Numbered from the stretch's first letter, positions 23,145 through 31,061 are shown. The stretch: 46,016 bases of DNA from JAPLMI01 sp043798375 (GCA_043798375.1 JAZDOS010000058.1:1-46016); one strand, 5' to 3'. Notes: generated from the sequence alone by a model not told the origin. Made by a program: numbers and translations.

Positions 23145-24143
23145 ATGAAAAAAATTACCTACAAATCCGCAGGCGTCGATATCGACAGGGCCAATAAGCT
23201 TGTAAAGGACTATAAGCATTTTGCCGCATCCACAAAAACAAAAGGCGTCATAAGCGATGTCGGAAGTTTCGGCGCGCTCTTTCGCCCCGGCTTCAGGAAA
23301 TTCAAAGACCCGATTCTCGTCTCCTCAACCGATGGCGTCGGGACAAAATTGAAGATAGCATTCCTCGTCGATAAGCATGACACGGTGGGGATAGACCTCG
23401 TCGCGATGAGCGCGAATGACATACTCTGCTCGGGCGCCGAAGGGCTCTTTTTCCTGGATTATATCTCTACCGGTAAGATCAAATCCCGCGTCCTGAAAGA
23501 TATCGTCAAAGGCGTCGCCCGCGGCTGCCGCGAGGCCGGTTACGCGCTTGTCGGCGGCGAGACGGCTGAAATGCCGGGCCTTTACAATGAAGGCGAATAT
23601 GATCTTGCGGGTTTCGGCGTGGGGATAATCGACAGGACCGAAATCATCGACGGAAAAGATATCGGAAAAGGCGATGTCGTCCTGGGCCTTGAATCGAGCG
23701 GGCTGCATTCAAACGGATATTCATTGGTCAGAAAGGTGTTTAGCGAAAAGGAGTTGAGGGCATATTCGAAGGAACTGCTTATGCCGACCCGCCTGTACGC
23801 CGGGCCCGTTCTCGCGCTAAAAAAGAAGTTGAAGATTAAAGGAATAGCGAATATCACCGGCGGCGCTTTCTATGACAAGATCCCAAGGATAATCCCCGGC
23901 GGTATGGCGATAGAGATATACAAGGATTCGTGGCCGGTGCCGCGGATATTCAAAACGATCAAAAAGAAAGGCGGCATCGACGATAAGGAAATGTACAGGA
24001 CGCTCAATATGGGAATTGGCATGGTGGTTGTGCTGGCGAAGCAGGATGTCGACAGGGCCGTCAATGTATTGTCGAAGCTCAGCCTTAAATCTTACGTCAT
24101 CGGAAAAGTTGTAAAAGGGAATAGAGAAGTAACGGTTTTCTAA
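23145..24143 (+). CDS. purM: Phosphoribosylformylglycinamidine cyclo-ligase (AIR synthase)
   Basis: Closes the imidazole ring of FGAM with ATP. It is 332 residues, a little shorter than E. coli PurM (345). Motifs: YKSAGVDIDRANKLV, DVGSFGALF, VSSTDGVGTKLKIAF, GIDLVAMSANDILCSGAEGLFFLDY, GGETAEMPGLY, GLESSGLHSNGYSLVR and GIANITGGAFYDKIPRI. Its TAA stop is the first triplet of a long TAACCAGGTTAGA palindrome. Confidence 0.97.
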   Translation: MKKITYKSAGVDIDRANKLVKDYKHFAASTKTKGVISDVGSFGALFRPGFRKFKDPILVSSTDGVGTKLKIAFLVDKHDTVGIDLVAMSANDILCSGAEGLFFLDYISTGKIKSRVLKDIVKGVARGCREAGYALVGGETAEMPGLYNEGEYDLAGFGVGIIDRTEIIDGKDIGKGDVVLGLESSGLHSNGYSLVRKVFSEKELRAYSKELLMPTRLYAGPVLALKKKLKIKGIANITGGAFYDKIPRIIPGGMAIEIYKDSWPVPRIFKTIKKKGGIDDKEMYRTLNMGIGMVVVLAKQDVDRAVNVLSKLSLKSYVIGKVVKGNREVTVF

Positions 24144-24186
24144 CCAGGTTAGACATTGCAGTAAACTGGCAGATCTAACCTGGTTA
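24141..24186 (+). repeat. Full-length TAACCAGGTTA palindrome containing the purM stop codon
   Basis: Arms TAACCAGGTTAGA (24141-24153) and TCTAACCTGGTTA (24174-24186) are exact reverse complements. The 20-base spacer ends CTGGCAGA, as in the copy at 45831, so the whole 46-base unit is conserved, not only the arms. Confidence 0.9.
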
Positions 24187-24213
24187 GAAAATGAATAAGG
24201 GATAATAGGGGTT

Positions 24214-24298
24214 AAGAAGGAAAAGGAAAGAAAAGGAAGGAAAAGGAAAAGGAAAAGGAAGGAAAAGGAAGGAAAAGGAAGGAAAAGGAAGGAAAAGA
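24214..24298 (+). repeat. Homopurine tract of GGAAAAGGAA units before purD
   Basis: About 85 bases of pure A/G, built mainly from 10-base GGAAAAGGAA and 6-base GGAAAA units, run up to 5 bases before the purD GTG. Every unit contains an SD-like AAGGA/GGAA. Copy number probably varies by slippage. It may also form a triplex or R-loop; that is inference. Confidence 0.95.
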
Positions 24299-24303
24299 TA
24301 AGG

Positions 24304-25614
24304 GTGAGGATATTGGTTGTAGGTTCCGGCGGGCGGGAACACGCGCTTTGCTGGAAGATAGCCCAGTCCGCGAAATGCTCAAAACTCTACTGCGCGCCGG
24401 GTAACGGCGGCATCGGAGAAGTCGCAGAGCTTGTGGATATAAGCGCCGATGACATAACGGGTCTTTTGAAATTCGCGAAGGACAACAGGATAGACCTGAC
24501 GGTTGTCGGGCCTGAAGCGCCTCTCGTCAAAGGCATAGTGGATATTTTCCAGAAGGAAGGGCTTAAAGCTTTCGGCCCGGCTAAAGAACTTGCCGCAATC
24601 GAAGGCAGTAAGGTCTTCGCCAAAGAGCTTATGAAGCGATGCGGCGTAACGACGGCGGATTTCAGGATATTTGACGATTATAATAAAGCCTGCGAATATA
24701 TTGATGGTAAAATTGCGCCCATCGTCGTAAAGGCGGACGGCCTGGCCGCAGGGAAAGGCGTTGTTGTTTGTAAAACCGTCGACGAGGCAAAGGGCGCGCT
24801 TAAGAATATGATGGTCGATAGACACTTCGGCGCGGCCGGCGACAAAGTTATAATAGAAGACTGCCTTGCCGGAGAAGAAGCGTCGATAATCGTGATATCG
24901 GACGGCAAAAATTTTGTTCCGCTCGCCTCGAGCCAGGATCACAAGAGGGTATTCGACGGCGATCGCGGGCCGAATACCGGCGGGATGGGCGCGTATTCGC
25001 CCGCGCCGGTGATCACCGGCGATCTATCGGGAGAGATCCTCGGCACTATTATAACACCGATCATAAAAGGCCTGGCAAAGAGCGGCAAACCATACAAGGG
25101 CGTCCTTTACGCCGGCATAATGGTTACGAAAGACGGGCCCTATGCCCTGGAGTTCAACGCGAGGTTCGGCGATCCGGAGACACAGGCGATCCTTCCCAGG
25201 CTCAAGAGCGATATCGTCGAGGTGATGGAGCGGGCTATTGACGGAAAGCTGGAAGGCTGTAAATTGGAATGGGATCCGAGGCCTTGCGTATCGGTAGTTA
25301 TGGCGTCGGGCGGGTATCCCGGAGATTACGGGAAGGGCGAGGAGATAAAGGGCCTTGATGAAGCCAAAAAATTGAACAATACGATCGTTTTTCATGCGGG
25401 AACAAAAGCCGGCCGCCGTAAAATAGACCCGCCCGGCCTTATGATAACTAACGGCGGGCGAGTATTGAACGTGACGGCATTGGGGGCAGATTTTCGGGAA
25501 GCGGTAAATAATTGTTACAGGGCCGTTGATTTGATAAAATTCGACCGGATGTATTACCGTAGAGATATAGCAAAACGCGCTCTGAAAATTACCGAAGAGG
25601 TGAGGCATGGCTAA
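24304..25614 (+). CDS. purD: Phosphoribosylamine-glycine ligase (GAR synthetase)
   Basis: Joins glycine to phosphoribosylamine with ATP. It is 436 residues, near the usual 425-430. It starts at GTG right after the homopurine tract. ATP-grasp features: ILVVGSGGREHALCWK, VGPEAPLVKGI, PIVVKADGLAAGKGVVV, EEASIIVISDG, SSQDHKRVFDGDRGPNTGGMGAYSPAP, GVLYAGIMVT and LEFNARFGDPETQAILPRL. Its end overlaps purE by 8 bases. Confidence 0.97.
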   Translation: MRILVVGSGGREHALCWKIAQSAKCSKLYCAPGNGGIGEVAELVDISADDITGLLKFAKDNRIDLTVVGPEAPLVKGIVDIFQKEGLKAFGPAKELAAIEGSKVFAKELMKRCGVTTADFRIFDDYNKACEYIDGKIAPIVVKADGLAAGKGVVVCKTVDEAKGALKNMMVDRHFGAAGDKVIIEDCLAGEEASIIVISDGKNFVPLASSQDHKRVFDGDRGPNTGGMGAYSPAPVITGDLSGEILGTIITPIIKGLAKSGKPYKGVLYAGIMVTKDGPYALEFNARFGDPETQAILPRLKSDIVEVMERAIDGKLEGCKLEWDPRPCVSVVMASGGYPGDYGKGEEIKGLDEAKKLNNTIVFHAGTKAGRRKIDPPGLMITNGGRVLNVTALGADFREAVNNCYRAVDLIKFDRMYYRRDIAKRALKITEEVRHG

Positions 25615-26092
25615 AAAGGGAAAAGTTGCCGTAATAATGGGAAGCGATTCGGATCTGCCGGTGATGAACGAAGCCGTGAAAGTTTTGGAAGGTTATAAGA
25701 TTCCGTTTGAGGTGAAGATATTATCGGCGCACCGTTCGCCCGACGACACGGCGGGGTACGCGAAGAACGCCCGGCGAAAAGGCATCAAGGTTATCATCGC
25801 CGGAGCCGGCGGCGCCGCGCACCTTGCAGGTGTTGTGGCGAGCCACACCACGCTTCCCGTAATAGGCGTTCCCATGGAGACCAGAGAGCTAAAAGGTATC
25901 GACTCGTTATTTTCGACGGTCCAGATGCCGTCGGGCGTCCCGGTTGCCGCGATGTCGATCGGCAAGGCCGGCGCAAAAAATGCCGCGATACTGGCATGCG
26001 AGATCCTGAGCCTCGAAGATAAATCGATAGAGCGAAAGTTAGCCGCGTTCAAAAAAGAGCTTGCCGAAGCTGTCAGAAAAAAGAACAAATAA
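25607..26092 (+). CDS. purE: N5-carboxyaminoimidazole ribonucleotide mutase
   Basis: Rearranges N5-CAIR to CAIR in the bacterial (class I) route. It is 161 residues. Motifs: VIMGSDSDLPVM, LSAHRSPDDT (catalytic His), AGAGGAAHLAGVVASHTTLPVIGVP and MPSGVPVAAMSIGKAGAKNAAILA. Class I PurE normally needs PurK; purK is not in this window. It overlaps the purD end, so it is translationally coupled. Confidence 0.96.
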   Translation: MAKKGKVAVIMGSDSDLPVMNEAVKVLEGYKIPFEVKILSAHRSPDDTAGYAKNARRKGIKVIIAGAGGAAHLAGVVASHTTLPVIGVPMETRELKGIDSLFSTVQMPSGVPVAAMSIGKAGAKNAAILACEILSLEDKSIERKLAAFKKELAEAVRKKNK

Positions 26093-26094
26093 AA

Positions 26095-26757
26095 TTGAAA
26101 AGCTCTTTAAAAAAGACATTGGTATTTAAAATAGGCCCCGGGGGCCTGGATGGCCCGGGTAAGAGGGCTATATCTAAAGCGGCGGAGGTAATTAAAAAGG
26201 GCGGGCTCGTGGCGTTCCCGACCGAAACCGTATATGGCCTCGGCGCGAATGCCGAGGACGACTTAGCGGTAGCCAGATTATATAAAGTAAAGAAAAGGCC
26301 GCGGACGAAGCCTTTCGCCGCGCAGATTTCCGATATAAGCGCCATAAAAGGCGTCTGGGGATGCGAATTGACCGAGGAAGCCTCGGCCCTGGCCGGTAAA
26401 TTCTGGCCGGGCGCGCTGACGATCATATTGAAATCCGGAAAAGGCGAAAAAATCGGCTTCAGGATGCCGAAACACAAGATCGCGCTTTCATTGATACGCG
26501 AGGCGGGGGTCCCTGTTTATGTGCCGAGCGCTAATTTGAGCGGGACCCGTCCTCCGGTGACTGCCGAAGATGTCCTTAAAGAGCTTGACGGAAAGATTGA
26601 CATTGTAATAGACGGCGGGCCGGCGGATGTCGGTGTGGAATCCACCGTTGTGGATCTCACCGTGAGGCCGGCGAAGATCCTGCGCGAGGGAGCGATAAAA
26701 AAGGACGAGATATTCAAAGAATTAAATCCGAAATCCGAATTGAGATTTCGAAATTAA
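26095..26757 (+). CDS. tsaC: Threonylcarbamoyl-AMP synthase, YrdC/Sua5 family
   Basis: Makes threonylcarbamoyl-AMP from threonine, bicarbonate and ATP for t6A in ANN-reading tRNAs. The 220-residue protein is a single YrdC domain without the Sua5 C-terminal extension. Motifs: KKGGLVAFPTETVYGLGANA, RLYKVKKRPRTKPFA, FWPGALTIIL, GFRMPKH, PVYVPSANLSGTRPP, DGGPADVGVESTVVDL and ILREGAI. The start is uncertain: a TTG 2 bases after purE is used, without a clear RBS. It is followed by the phosphatase/rpiB/glyA set, the same order as B. subtilis ywlC-ywlE-ywlF-glyA. Confidence 0.92.
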   Translation: MKSSLKKTLVFKIGPGGLDGPGKRAISKAAEVIKKGGLVAFPTETVYGLGANAEDDLAVARLYKVKKRPRTKPFAAQISDISAIKGVWGCELTEEASALAGKFWPGALTIILKSGKGEKIGFRMPKHKIALSLIREAGVPVYVPSANLSGTRPPVTAEDVLKELDGKIDIVIDGGPADVGVESTVVDLTVRPAKILREGAIKKDEIFKELNPKSELRFRN

Positions 26758-26767
26758 AGAGTAGTTT

Positions 26768-27241
26768 ATGGGTAATATTAAATCGGTCCTATTCGTATGC
26801 ACCGGCAATTCCTGCCGCTCGGTAATGGCGGAGGGGCTTTTGAAAAAATATCTTAAAGAACTGGGTAAGCCCGATATAGAGGTAACTTCCGCCGGAGTAA
26901 TAAACCTGGAAGGGATGCCGCCGACCAAAAAGACAATAGATGTTTTGAATGCCGAAGGCGTAACCATGAACGGTTTCAAGTCCAGAAGCGTCACCGCCGA
27001 AATGATAAAGAATGCGGACCTGATACTGGTGATGGAGGATCTGCATAAGGATGAAATATTAAAAAAAGCGCCGGAGGCCTCCGGTAAAACATTTCTATTG
27101 AAGGAATTCGGTATAATCGATAACAAAAATCATGAAGAAGGAATCGGCGTTCTGGACCCGATAGGCCAGACGATAGAGGTTTATAAATATGTTTTGAGCC
27201 TTATAAAAAAAGAGACGGAAAGGATAGCGGAGTTATTATGA
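26768..27241 (+). CDS. Low-molecular-weight protein (Tyr/Arg) phosphatase
   Basis: A 157-residue LMW-PTP fold protein. The P-loop CTGNSCRS (Cys11 nucleophile, Arg17) lies near the N-terminus. TSAGVINLEG-type sequence and a late DP (VLDPIGQTIEVY, general acid Asp) complete the site. The Thr after the first Cys matches YwlE-like protein-arginine phosphatases (CTGNTCRS) more than classical tyrosine phosphatases, and the gene order matches ywlE too. It overlaps rpiB by 4 bases. Confidence 0.9.
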   Translation: MGNIKSVLFVCTGNSCRSVMAEGLLKKYLKELGKPDIEVTSAGVINLEGMPPTKKTIDVLNAEGVTMNGFKSRSVTAEMIKNADLILVMEDLHKDEILKKAPEASGKTFLLKEFGIIDNKNHEEGIGVLDPIGQTIEVYKYVLSLIKKETERIAELL

Positions 27242-27705
27242 AAATAGCGAAAATAGCGATAGGAAGCGACCACGGCGGTTATGAATTAAAAAATAAGATA
27301 ATGGGATTTTTGAAGGAAGAAAACTACGCCGCGCAGGACCTCGGGGCTCATTCGAAAGAATCCTGCGACTACCCCATGATCGGTTTCGAGGTTGCGAGAG
27401 CCGTTTCGCAAGGTACGGCGGACCGCGGCATACTCATCTGCAAAACCGGCGTCGGCATGACAATAATAGCGAACAAGCTTCACGGCGTAAGGGCGGCCGC
27501 CTGTTACGATGCCGATATCGCAAAATCATCCAGGGAACACAACGACTGCAATATCATAGTATTGGCGGCGAATTACACGGACTTCAGGCATGCGAAAGAG
27601 ATCCTGAAGGTGTGGCTTACGACGGACCATGCAGGCGAACGGCACGCGCGCCGCGTTAAACAGATCCGGGAAATAGAATCGACCCTTCGACAGGCTCAGG
27701 GTTAA
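27238..27705 (+). CDS. rpiB: Ribose-5-phosphate isomerase B
   Basis: Interconverts ribose-5-P and ribulose-5-P. It is 155 residues including an odd tail. Motifs: IAIGSDHGGYELKNKI, DYPMIGFEVA, ADRGILICKTGVGMTIIANKLHGVRAA (active-site Cys), and SREHNDCNIIVLAAN. The last residues T-L-R-Q-A-Q-G and the stop lie within a CCTTCGACAGGCTCAGG inverted repeat, so the normal end near EIES has probably been extended by an inserted element. Confidence 0.95.
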   Translation: MKIAKIAIGSDHGGYELKNKIMGFLKEENYAAQDLGAHSKESCDYPMIGFEVARAVSQGTADRGILICKTGVGMTIIANKLHGVRAAACYDADIAKSSREHNDCNIIVLAANYTDFRHAKEILKVWLTTDHAGERHARRVKQIREIESTLRQAQG

Positions 27706-27721
27706 TATCGAGCCTGTCGAG
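27683..27721 (+). repeat. CCTTCGACAGGCTCAGG inverted repeat overlapping the rpiB stop
   Basis: TCGACAGGCTC (27687-27697) and GAGCCTGTCGA (27710-27720) pair exactly around 12 bases. The left part is the palindromic unit CCCTTCGACAGGCTCAGGG (27683-27701). A related unit (CCTTCGACAAGCTCAGG) lies inside ispE at 39309. Confidence 0.85.
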
Positions 27722-27751
27722 GTATCAAAATTGAAGGAAAGATGAATATGG

Positions 27752-27780
27752 CCCCGCCCTTCTTTACAGAAGAGGCGGGG
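27752..27780 (+). promoter_or_regulatory. GC-rich hairpin just upstream of glyA RBS
   Basis: CCCCGCC (27752-27758) pairs with GGCGGGG (27774-27780), with an inner CTTC/GAAG pairing and loop TTTACA. The glyA purine-rich RBS follows within 3 bases. It could attenuate or stabilise the message. No U-run follows, so it is not a standard terminator. It may also be one more dispersed repeat. Confidence 0.5.
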
Positions 27781-27796
27781 GAAAGGAAGGGCGCAG

Positions 27797-29059
27797 GTGG
27801 CTAACTTAAGGAAAAATGACCCGGAAATTTTTAAAACGATTCTGGATGAAGCAAAGCGCGAAAACAACAACCTGGAATTGATAGCAAGCGAAAATTTCGT
27901 AAGCGAAGAGGTCCTGGAGGCGCAGGGGTCTATTCTTACCAACAAGTATGCCGAAGGGTATCCCGGCGCGCGCTGGTATAACGGATGCCGCAACGTAGAT
28001 GTCGTCGAGGAGATCGCCGTCGCCCGGGCGAAGAAACTTTTCGGCGCCGAGCACGTGAATGTCCAGTCGCACGCGGGGACTCCGGCCAACATGGCGGTAT
28101 ATTTCGCGATGCTTAATCCGGGTGACACGGTGCTCGCGATGGACCTCGCCTGCGGAGGCCATCTCTCGCATGGCAATCCGCATAACTTCTCGGGCAAGTT
28201 TTATAAAATGGTTTCTTACGGCGTAAACCGTAAGACCGAGATGCTGGATTACGACGAGATCGCAAGCCTCGCGAAACTCCACCGGCCCCGGATGATAGTG
28301 GCCGGCGCTTCCGCCTATCCGAGGGCGATAGACTTTAAAAGGTTCAGGTCGATCGCCGATTCGGTCGGCGCGTATCTTTTCGTAGATATCGCGCACATAG
28401 CCGGGCTCGTGGCCGCAGGGCTCCACCAGAATCCGGTCCCTTACGCGGAATTTGTGACTTCGACTACCCACAAGACTCTGCGCGGGCCGCGGGGCGGATT
28501 TATAATGTGCAAAAAAGAATTCGCAAAATTGATCGACATGGAAGTCTTCCCGGGGGCTCAAGGCGGCCCATTGATGCACATAATAGCGGCGAAGGCGGTA
28601 TGTTTCAGGGAAGCTCTGAAACCCGAATTCAAAACCTACCAGAAACAGATAGTGAAAAACGCTTTAGCCTTTTCCGGAGAGATGGCCGGGCTCGGATACA
28701 GGGTAACATCCGGCGGGACGGATACGCACCTGTTCCTTATCGACCTTACAAATAAGAATATAATCGGCCGGGACGCCGCGGCCGCCCTGGACAGGGCGGG
28801 CATCACCGTAAATAAAAACCTGATACCTTTTGACACAAAGCCGCCTCTTATCACAAGCGGTATCCGCATCGGCACGCCGGCCGTGACGACGCGCGGCATG
28901 AAAGAGGCCCAGATGCGCCGGATCGCGCGCCTTGTGGGTCAGGTATTATCCGATCCGCAAGACGAGAGGGGCTTACAGCTTGTGCGAAAAGAAGTAGACA
29001 GACTTGTTAAGAAATTCCCCTTGTATAAGAATTTAATAAGGAGGCTGGAGAAAGAGTGA
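27797..29059 (+). CDS. glyA: Serine hydroxymethyltransferase
   Basis: Interconverts serine and glycine with tetrahydrofolate, supplying one-carbon units (for example for PurN) and glycine (for PurD). It is 420 residues, the normal size. Motifs: LELIASENFVSEEVLEAQGS, NKYAEGYPGARWYNGC, NVQSHAGTPANMAVY, VDIAHIAGLVAAGLH, STTHKTLRGPRGGFIM with PLP Lys226, and SGIRIGTPAVTTRGM. It starts at GTG after GGAAAGGAAGG. It overlaps the deaminase gene by 4 bases. Confidence 0.97.
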   Translation: MANLRKNDPEIFKTILDEAKRENNNLELIASENFVSEEVLEAQGSILTNKYAEGYPGARWYNGCRNVDVVEEIAVARAKKLFGAEHVNVQSHAGTPANMAVYFAMLNPGDTVLAMDLACGGHLSHGNPHNFSGKFYKMVSYGVNRKTEMLDYDEIASLAKLHRPRMIVAGASAYPRAIDFKRFRSIADSVGAYLFVDIAHIAGLVAAGLHQNPVPYAEFVTSTTHKTLRGPRGGFIMCKKEFAKLIDMEVFPGAQGGPLMHIIAAKAVCFREALKPEFKTYQKQIVKNALAFSGEMAGLGYRVTSGGTDTHLFLIDLTNKNIIGRDAAAALDRAGITVNKNLIPFDTKPPLITSGIRIGTPAVTTRGMKEAQMRRIARLVGQVLSDPQDERGLQLVRKEVDRLVKKFPLYKNLIRRLEKE

Positions 29060-29520
29060 AAAAAATCAAACACAATGCGCGAAGGCCGACATGGGACGAA
29101 TATTTCCTCGGCATCGCGGAACTGGTGTCGAAGCGCTCGACATGTTTAAGAAGAAGAGTCGGCGCCGTTCTCGTGAAAGATAAGCGGATACTCGCGACCG
29201 GTTATAACGGCGCGCCGTCGAGAATCCGGCACTGCGATGAAGTCGGCTGTATCCGCGAGAAGCTGAAGGTCCCATCCGGCGAGCGTCACGAATTATGCCG
29301 CGGCCTGCATGGGGAGCAGAACGCCTTTCTGCAGGCGGCGCTGCACGGGACGAGCCTGAAAGGGGCGACTCTTTATTCCACTACGCAACCCTGCATAATC
29401 TGCGCCAAAATGATAATAAACTCAGGGCTTAAGGAGATTGTCATAAAAGGCGACTATCCGGACACGATGTCGAAAAATATTTTACGCGAGGCGAAGATCA
29501 GGGTCAGGGCCGCAAAGTGA
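29056..29520 (+). CDS. Deoxycytidylate (dCMP) deaminase
   Basis: Produces dUMP for thymidylate synthesis. It is 154 residues. It begins RPTWDEYFLGIAELVSKRSTCLRRRVGAVLVKD, with ATGYNGAPS, then the zinc site CRGLHGEQNAFLQAALHG and TTQPCIICAKMIINSGL. The usual HAE is HGE here; the catalytic Glu and three zinc ligands (His, Cys, Cys) are kept. It starts at GTG overlapping the glyA stop, and its own stop overlaps the small lipoprotein gene, so the row is tightly coupled. Confidence 0.93.
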   Translation: MKKIKHNARRPTWDEYFLGIAELVSKRSTCLRRRVGAVLVKDKRILATGYNGAPSRIRHCDEVGCIREKLKVPSGERHELCRGLHGEQNAFLQAALHGTSLKGATLYSTTQPCIICAKMIINSGLKEIVIKGDYPDTMSKNILREAKIRVRAAK

Positions 29521-29669
29521 TTAAAATATTTATTCTTATAATATCGTCTTGCGCGCTTCTTGCGGGATGCGCCGATATTCCGATAAAAGACGGCGAGCTT
29601 GTCATAAATCAGAGCACCAGCGCTACCATGGAAGACGCCGGCGTCGCCCGAATCAACAATAAATTTTGA
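29517..29669 (+). CDS. Small lipoprotein, 50 aa
   Basis: A short frame starting with GTG that overlaps the deaminase stop (GTGA). It encodes a compact signal peptide (IKIFILIISSCA) and lipobox LLAGC, giving a lipid-anchored Cys18 and a mature peptide of about 33 residues (start CADIPIKDGEL, end NNKF). The 4-base overlap, the exact lipobox and a clean stop before the palindromic repeat argue that it is real. No family is recognised; it may be an outer-membrane-tethered peptide. Confidence 0.65.
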   Translation: MIKIFILIISSCALLAGCADIPIKDGELVINQSTSATMEDAGVARINNKF

Positions 29670-29680
29670 GACAGCCGTAT

Positions 29681-29717
29681 TAACCTTTGAGGGTGCCTTT
29701 CGGCAACCTCAAAGGTT
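29681..29717 (+). repeat. Palindrome, AACCTTTGAGG type
   Basis: AACCTTTGAGGGTGCC (29682-29697) pairs with GGCAACCTCAAAGGTT (29702-29717) around TTTC, with one mismatched/extra base. It is the same family as the perfect copy at 20506. It separates the small lipoprotein from nrdR. Confidence 0.85.
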
Positions 29718-29740
29718 GTATCGGTGTTGAGGAACAAGCT

Positions 29741-30190
29741 ATGCGATGCCCGTACTGCGGAAATAGAAATGACAGCGTGATTGACTCGAGGACCGCGAGG
29801 AAGGGCACGAGTGTCCGCCGCCGCAGAAAATGCTTGAAGTGCAAAAAGCGTTTCACCACCTACGAACACGTCGAACGTATTCCCCTCATGGTGATAAAGA
29901 AGGACTCGCGCCGCGAGCCATTCGACAGGGAGAAGCTGATGAAGGGCATCATGGTCGCCTGCGAAAAGAGGCCGGTCAGCATAAAACGCATCGAAAAACT
30001 CGTCGAAGACATAGAGCGGCGCCTCGAAAAAAACCACGAGCGCGAGGTCGCTTCCAGGGAGGTCGGCGAACTGGTCATGAAGGGCCTGCACGGGCTGGAT
30101 GAAATAGCTTATGTGAGGTTCGCCTCTGTTTACAGGCAGTTCAGGGATGTCGGCCAGTTCATGAAGGAGTTGAAGAAGGTCCTGAAGTGA
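29741..30190 (+). CDS. nrdR: Ribonucleotide reductase repressor NrdR
   Basis: An ATP/dATP-sensing repressor of nrd genes. I take the ATG at 29741 (TGAGGAA upstream), which gives the standard 149 residues; an outer start would read through the palindromic repeat. The N-terminal zinc ribbon is MRCPYCGNRNDSVIDSR ... RRRKCLKCKKRFTTYEHVE. The ATP-cone follows: VIKKDSRREPFDREKLMKGIMVACEKRPVS ... GLHGLDEIAYVRFASVYRQF. It overlaps the radical SAM gene by 4 bases. Confidence 0.95.
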   Translation: MRCPYCGNRNDSVIDSRTARKGTSVRRRRKCLKCKKRFTTYEHVERIPLMVIKKDSRREPFDREKLMKGIMVACEKRPVSIKRIEKLVEDIERRLEKNHEREVASREVGELVMKGLHGLDEIAYVRFASVYRQFRDVGQFMKELKKVLK

Positions 30191-31038
30191 AAGAGGCTCT
30201 TTACTACGAAAAAATGGGTAATAAAAGAGTCCGCTGCCGTCTGTGCCCGCATGAATGCGTAATTCCCGAAGGAGGCCATGGCGCCTGCCGCGTACGCGTT
30301 AACAAAGACGGCATACTCTACACCGAAGTCTACGGCAAGACCACAGGAATCGCCCTCGATCCTATAGAGAAAAAGCCGCTCTACCATTACCACCCCGGCA
30401 AATATATACTTTCGCTTGGAACCAAAGGCTGTAATTTTCACTGCGACTTCTGCCAAAATTGGCGCATTTCGCAGGAGCTCGGCGCGCCTACGAAAAGCAT
30501 TACATCCGCCGAGGCCGTGGAAAAAGCGAAAAGCCGGGGCTCTTTCGGGATCGCCTATACCTATAATGAACCGTTCATATGGTATGAATTTGTGCTGGAT
30601 ACGGCGAAACTTGCCAGGCAGAACGGGCTTGAAAACGTCCTCGTTACCAACGGCTACGTCAATATGGAGCCTCTCGAGGGGATGCTTCCCTTTATAGACG
30701 CGATGAACATAGACCTGAAATCTTTCAACGAGGATTTTTACAGAAAGGTCTGTAAGGGCAGGCTGAAACCTGTTCTTGACGTAATAAAGAGATCGGCCGG
30801 GTCATGCCACGTAGAGCTTACGATGTTGCTCATTCCGACGCTGAACGATTCCGAGGCTGAAGTCAGGAATCTCGTCAATTGGATCTATGATAACCTGGGG
30901 CCGGATACGCCGCTTCATTTCTCAAAATACTTCCCGTGTTATAAGATGAGCTTGCCGCCTACTCCGGTGGAGACGCTTAAAACCGCGGAAAGGATCGCGA
31001 AGGAAAAATTGAAGCACGTCTATCTGGGGAATGTTTAA
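30187..31038 (+). CDS. amrS: AmmeMemoRadiSam-type radical SAM enzyme (AmrS-like), shortened C-terminus
   Basis: Radical SAM protein of 283 residues. An N-terminal Cys pair, VRCRLCPHECVIPEGGHGACRVR, precedes the [4Fe-4S] motif CNFHCDFC (Cys82, 86, 89). TYNEPFIWYEFV, VTNGYVNMEPL, AMNIDLKSFNEDFYRKV and LHFSKYFPCYKM follow, all as in AmrS. Family members usually continue about 50 residues past YLGNV with further Cys pairs; this one stops right there. Partners AmrA and AmrB are not in the window. Substrate unknown. Starts at GTG overlapping nrdR. Confidence 0.88.
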   Translation: MKEALYYEKMGNKRVRCRLCPHECVIPEGGHGACRVRVNKDGILYTEVYGKTTGIALDPIEKKPLYHYHPGKYILSLGTKGCNFHCDFCQNWRISQELGAPTKSITSAEAVEKAKSRGSFGIAYTYNEPFIWYEFVLDTAKLARQNGLENVLVTNGYVNMEPLEGMLPFIDAMNIDLKSFNEDFYRKVCKGRLKPVLDVIKRSAGSCHVELTMLLIPTLNDSEAEVRNLVNWIYDNLGPDTPLHFSKYFPCYKMSLPPTPVETLKTAERIAKEKLKHVYLGNV

Positions 31039-31061
31039 ATAAAAGGATCACACCCATTTAC

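Noticed and set aside
24214..24298. Possible CRISPR array
   Set aside because: Units are 6-10 bases, contiguous, with no spacers. It is a simple tandem repeat.
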